A program made the position numbers and the translations under genes. The notes under the pieces are model-generated. The model was not told the DNA's origin. It was given only the letters and a program-made list of their open reading frames with translations, and did no database searches. Positions 62,201 to 64,000 of a DNA stretch of 64,000 nucleotides are shown in pieces; within the stretch, counting starts at the first letter, position 1; every line of letters begins with the position of its first letter. Source of the DNA: an uncultured Chitinophaga sp. (lineage in GTDB: Bacteria > Bacteroidota > Bacteroidia > Cytophagales > Cyclobacteriaceae); NCBI GenBank assembly GCA_902168205.1, contig CABHOK010000017.1, forward strand, positions 62,001 to 126,000. Direction: 5' to 3'.

Positions 62201-63572
62201 TATCGCTAAGGCTTTTCGGATCGGCAGGATCGCATCGATAGCGCTTAACTTTTTTTGTTACGGGGTCGTAGTAATTCAATCCACCATCCCACATACCAAC
62301 CCATAAACCTCCGCGTTTGTCTTTCTCGATCGCCAATACTTTTTTATTGGTAAAGATATCGAGCACGGTAAAGGTATGCGACTTCCGGTCATAGTAATTC
62401 AGTCCGCCACCGTCCGTGCCAACCCAGAAGTTTCCATTCTTGTCTTCTTCGAATGAAGAGACATTGTTATTGCTGAGGCTATGTTTATCGAATACATTAT
62501 ACCGGAAATGAATAAACTCATATTTATTCTTGTCATATATATTTACTCCGCCAAACCGTGTAGCCACCCACATTCTGCCATTCACATCAACCATAACACG
62601 TGTAACAGTAGAGCCCAGTATACTGGTCTCATCGCCCTGCACGGGCATAAAGTGATTGAAGGTGTGTTCCTTTTTATTAAGACTGCTCAGTACTCCATCG
62701 CACGCAACCCACAGGTTACCGTTCGCATCGTTGGCCAGATCGATTACGTAACCATTCACAAGACTGCCTTTACCACCGGCACCAGGTTCATAATGAACAA
62801 AGCGGCCTTCTTCTGAAATCATTTTGTCGAGGCCCTTATCGAACGTGCCTACCCACAGGGTATGATCGGCATCTTCCAGCAACGCGGTAACTTTATTACT
62901 GTTGAGACTTAACGGATCTGCGGGGTTGTGATAGTAGTTGGTAAATGTATTTCCATCGCGGTTCAGAAGACTTAGTCCCCCTAGTGTAGCGATCCATAGC
63001 CGCTTTTGGCTATCCTGTAAGATGGCTTTAACAGAGTTGGAAGGCAACGAACGTGGATCATTCGCCACATGATAGAAGTTCTGGAATTTTTTGGTGTGTG
63101 GATTAAATTTATTCAATCCATGTTCTGTGCCAACCCACAGATTACTATCCGCATCAAAGGTCAGGGATATTACATCATCGCTGCTAATGCTGTTGGGCAT
63201 ATTTTTATTAACCGAAAAATGTTCGAAGCGATTGCTTGCGCGATCATATACATTTAGTCCGCCCTGCGTGCCCAGCCATATATTACCGGCAGCATCTTCG
63301 GCTATGCAATGAATAAAGTTATTGCTGATGCTGAGTGAGTCGGTTGGTTCATTTCTGAAAATAGAGAAGGTATAACCATCGTAGCGATTCAATCCGTCTT
63401 CGGTTCCGATCCAGATAAACCCGAGACGATCCTGGTGGATGTCCCACACATTGCCATGCGAAAGACCTTCCTTTACAGAAAGATGGTCAAACTTTATTTT
63501 TTCGGTTTGGGCAAAAGTGTGCGTGGTAAGTATAAGAAGTAACAGAACAGAAAGTATACAACTTGATCTCAT
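59298..63572 (-). CDS. hybrid two-component sensor kinase with reg_prop propellers and two receiver domains
   Basis: 1424 aa. Signal peptide 1-21. Periplasmic sensor of about 14 reg_prop repeats forming two seven-bladed propellers (about 25-690; repeated DG..W.GT.GGGLN motifs), then a Y_Y_Y domain (about 700-780), one membrane helix (about 785-805) and a coiled coil. HisKA has H about 920 in [10 protein letters not shown]; HATPase has [10 protein letters not shown] and GGTGLGL. Two receivers follow: [10 protein letters not shown] with acceptor Asp in [11 protein letters not shown], and [10 protein letters not shown] with [11 protein letters not shown]. There is no C-terminal AraC HTH as in classical polysaccharide HTCS proteins, so output must go through another protein. 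Confidence 0.94.
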   Translation of the reverse strand: MRSSCILSVLLLLILTTHTFAQTEKIKFDHLSVKEGLSHGNVWDIHQDRLGFIWIGTEDGLNRYDGYTFSIFRNEPTDSLSISNNFIHCIAEDAAGNIWLGTQGGLNVYDRASNRFEHFSVNKNMPNSISSDDVISLTFDADSNLWVGTEHGLNKFNPHTKKFQNFYHVANDPRSLPSNSVKAILQDSQKRLWIATLGGLSLLNRDGNTFTNYYHNPADPLSLNSNKVTALLEDADHTLWVGTFDKGLDKMISEEGRFVHYEPGAGGKGSLVNGYVIDLANDANGNLWVACDGVLSSLNKKEHTFNHFMPVQGDETSILGSTVTRVMVDVNGRMWVATRFGGVNIYDKNKYEFIHFRYNVFDKHSLSNNNVSSFEEDKNGNFWVGTDGGGLNYYDRKSHTFTVLDIFTNKKVLAIEKDKRGGLWVGMWDGGLNYYDPVTKKVKRYRCDPADPKSLSDNNVFHILSDRNGYIWVATWGNGISRYNAATDDFTRFIHDPRDAASISASGIEYLCEDSYGKIWIALEQQGIDMYDPETNKFTHYRTSTKPGSISNSNVPCIYEDSQKRLWVGTHGGGLNLFDRKTKTFKAFRKKDGLPNDAIIGILEDEDHRLWLSTNAGLSCFDPDKHTVKNYSEKDGLQSDQFNRWAFGKLSTGEFLFGGPNGFNVFHPDSIKDNTYKPPVFITDFKLFNRPVNIGAHEVLKKNIILAREIQLTHQQNMVSFEFSALNYQQPEKNQYAYMLEGFDKEWLYIGTKRTAMYTNLNPGEYILRVKASNNDGIWNEEGTSVKIIVTPPYWSTWWFRTLIVLGVTAMIFTFIRARINSIKRQKVHLEEEVQKQTAKVVKQKEALELQASDLKELNDKLQDQTEVLESINSELNYQKEENIAKRKEAEKATEEAERARKEAERANQAKSIFLATMSHEIRTPMNGVLGMASLLAETQLTAEQQEYAETIRTSGDALLTVINDILDFSKIESGNLELDCHSFDLRQCVEEVMDVFSTRASQKGLDLVYQIDYQVPAQIIGDSHRLRQILINLVNNAMKFTSQGEVFLSIDLLSLEDDQLELAFHVRDTGIGIPADKISRLFKAFSQVDSSTTRRYGGTGLGLIISQRLVELMGGTITVESESEVGTTFSFTVRCSVSQESIRQYVHCNTVGNEGKKVLIVDDNATNLIILKTQLEQWNLTPTLAISGFQALEILSSHAGKFDLVITDMQMPDMDGTQFSQRVKAKQPRLPIILLSSVGDETKKKYPDLFNAVLNKPVKQQQLCRVIHSALRPEGTLVTVEAHKPKHTLSEEFASKYPLRILIAEDNPVNQKLATRVLSKLGYKEIDIAVNGLEALEKFAASFYDVILMDVQMPEMDGLEATRNLRAMTGERPAIIAMTANAMQGDREECLRAGMDDYISKPVKLEILVSILEKWALKADFEK

Positions 63573-63906
63573 TGTGAAAACGTAGTGGTTGCAAAAACGT
63601 ACCCGGAGTATTTTAAACTTAATATACCCGACAGCTTTACTTGTAACTGCCCGCGCATCAGCGATCTGCTGAACATTCTTACATCATTGCTTTTCCGGAA
63701 ATTACAATTACAGGTTCACGTTTCCGCGCTTTCAGAAAACTAAATAGTGTTCCTTTATTTCCACAACCTGACTAAATCTAAAGCGTACTGCCCCTGCTGC
63801 CTGGTGTTTTTAAATGCTCCGTTTAACGAAGATCAAACTCCGTATAGCGTAGGCTTTCCGGTATAGCACATCCGTATTCAAGTGCTAAACATCTGACAGA
63901 AAAAAT
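63573..63906. other. noncoding space between the divergent hybrid kinase and the truncated last gene
   Basis: 334 bases that must contain the promoters of both neighbours. I find no TAnnTTTG element, hairpin of note or small ORF. Confidence 0.5.
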
Positions 63907-64000
63907 ATGGTAAAGAAGATCCTTAAAGTTACCGGAATTGTATTGGGAATTATTGTAGTGCTGGCTGCCGGCTTTTTTTTAAAGGCCTATATCAGCGTGG
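63907..64000 (+). CDS. start of a membrane-anchored protein, possibly a c-type cytochrome (cut by window end)
   Basis: 31 codons are visible: MVKKILKVTGIVLGIIVVLA then AGFFLKAYISV. A short basic start plus one membrane helix is the typical opening of Bacteroidota membrane-anchored cytochrome c proteins, but no CXXCH is in view, so the family is a guess. Incomplete at the 3' end. Confidence 0.5.
   Translation, partial: MVKKILKVTGIVLGIIVVLAAGFFLKAYISV

Noticed and set aside
1-64000. Prophage, integrative element or insertion sequence
   Set aside because: No integrase, transposase, terminase, capsid or att-like direct repeats flanking a tRNA were found; gene style is uniform throughout.

Overview
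The window reads as chromosomal DNA from a member of the Bacteroidota, most likely a Cytophagales-type free-living bacterium (genus not determinable by eye). The evidence is a SusC/RagA TonB-linked receptor, a giant C25 peptidase ending in a type IX secretion sorting domain, a type II glutamine synthetase, a reg_prop/Y_Y_Y hybrid sensor kinase, PadR-PspC and DUF4154 (YfiR) genes, few recognisable Shine-Dalgarno sites, frequent TTG/GTG start alternatives, and scattered TAnnTTTG -7 promoter elements. I see no rRNA, tRNA, CRISPR array, insertion sequence or prophage.

Layout. 0-3.7 kb: SusC-like receptor on the minus strand. 3.7-7.1 kb: minus-strand signalling cluster of two tandem YfiR-like secreted proteins, a soluble PAS histidine kinase and a LuxR-type response regulator. 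7.2-11.7 kb: M42 aminopeptidase, NlpC/P60 lipoprotein, GlcD-type FAD oxidase, small membrane protein, DUF1080 lipoprotein. 11.8-19.4 kb: a nitrogen block, all on the minus strand (asnB, ammonium transporter, OmpL-like porin, type II glutamine synthetase), with a divergent YbdK-type carboxylate-amine ligase. 19.4-24.4 kb: very large COG1112-type SF1 helicase and a triple helix-hairpin-helix protein. 24.7-27.7 kb: hemA, DinB-like protein, paaD, lipoprotein. 27.8-32.7 kb: C25 peptidase. 33.2-39.2 kb: PadR/PspC envelope-stress pair, then an ECF sigma / putative anti-sigma / outer-membrane protein operon. 39.4-42.9 kb: TetR regulator followed by paaA, a double-length paaB and paaC (phenylacetyl-CoA epoxidase), with a small opposite-strand ORF between paaA and paaB. 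43-51.3 kb: AraC regulator, a membrane-anchored HTH protein with a lipoprotein partner, a secreted two-domain hydrolase, DUF2461 protein, small membrane proteins and a large HAMP/GAF/PAS receptor. 51.5-59.3 kb: a tiny Cys/His-rich protein, CPBP protease, M23 peptidase, divergent azoR/hxlR with a clear operator region, GyrI-like and Crp genes, BAAT-type hydrolase, class II cyclic-nucleotide phosphodiesterase-like protein, VanW-like protein, 2H phosphoesterase. 59.3-63.6 kb: hybrid sensor kinase with two receiver domains. The last 94 bases start a gene that looks like a membrane-anchored cytochrome c.

The intergenic spaces hold at least two families of palindromic repeats: paired hairpins at about 47.4, 53.3 and 54.6 kb, and a tandem pair at 4.7-4.85 kb. 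They also hold a set of convincing intrinsic terminators, two of which share a 13-base upstream element. No complete, obviously novel system stands out. The best candidates for follow-up are the helicase with a degenerate Vsr/MTES_1575-like tail, the YfiR pair with its kinase, the dispersed paired palindromes, and the truncated Cys/His microprotein lying behind an orphan terminator.
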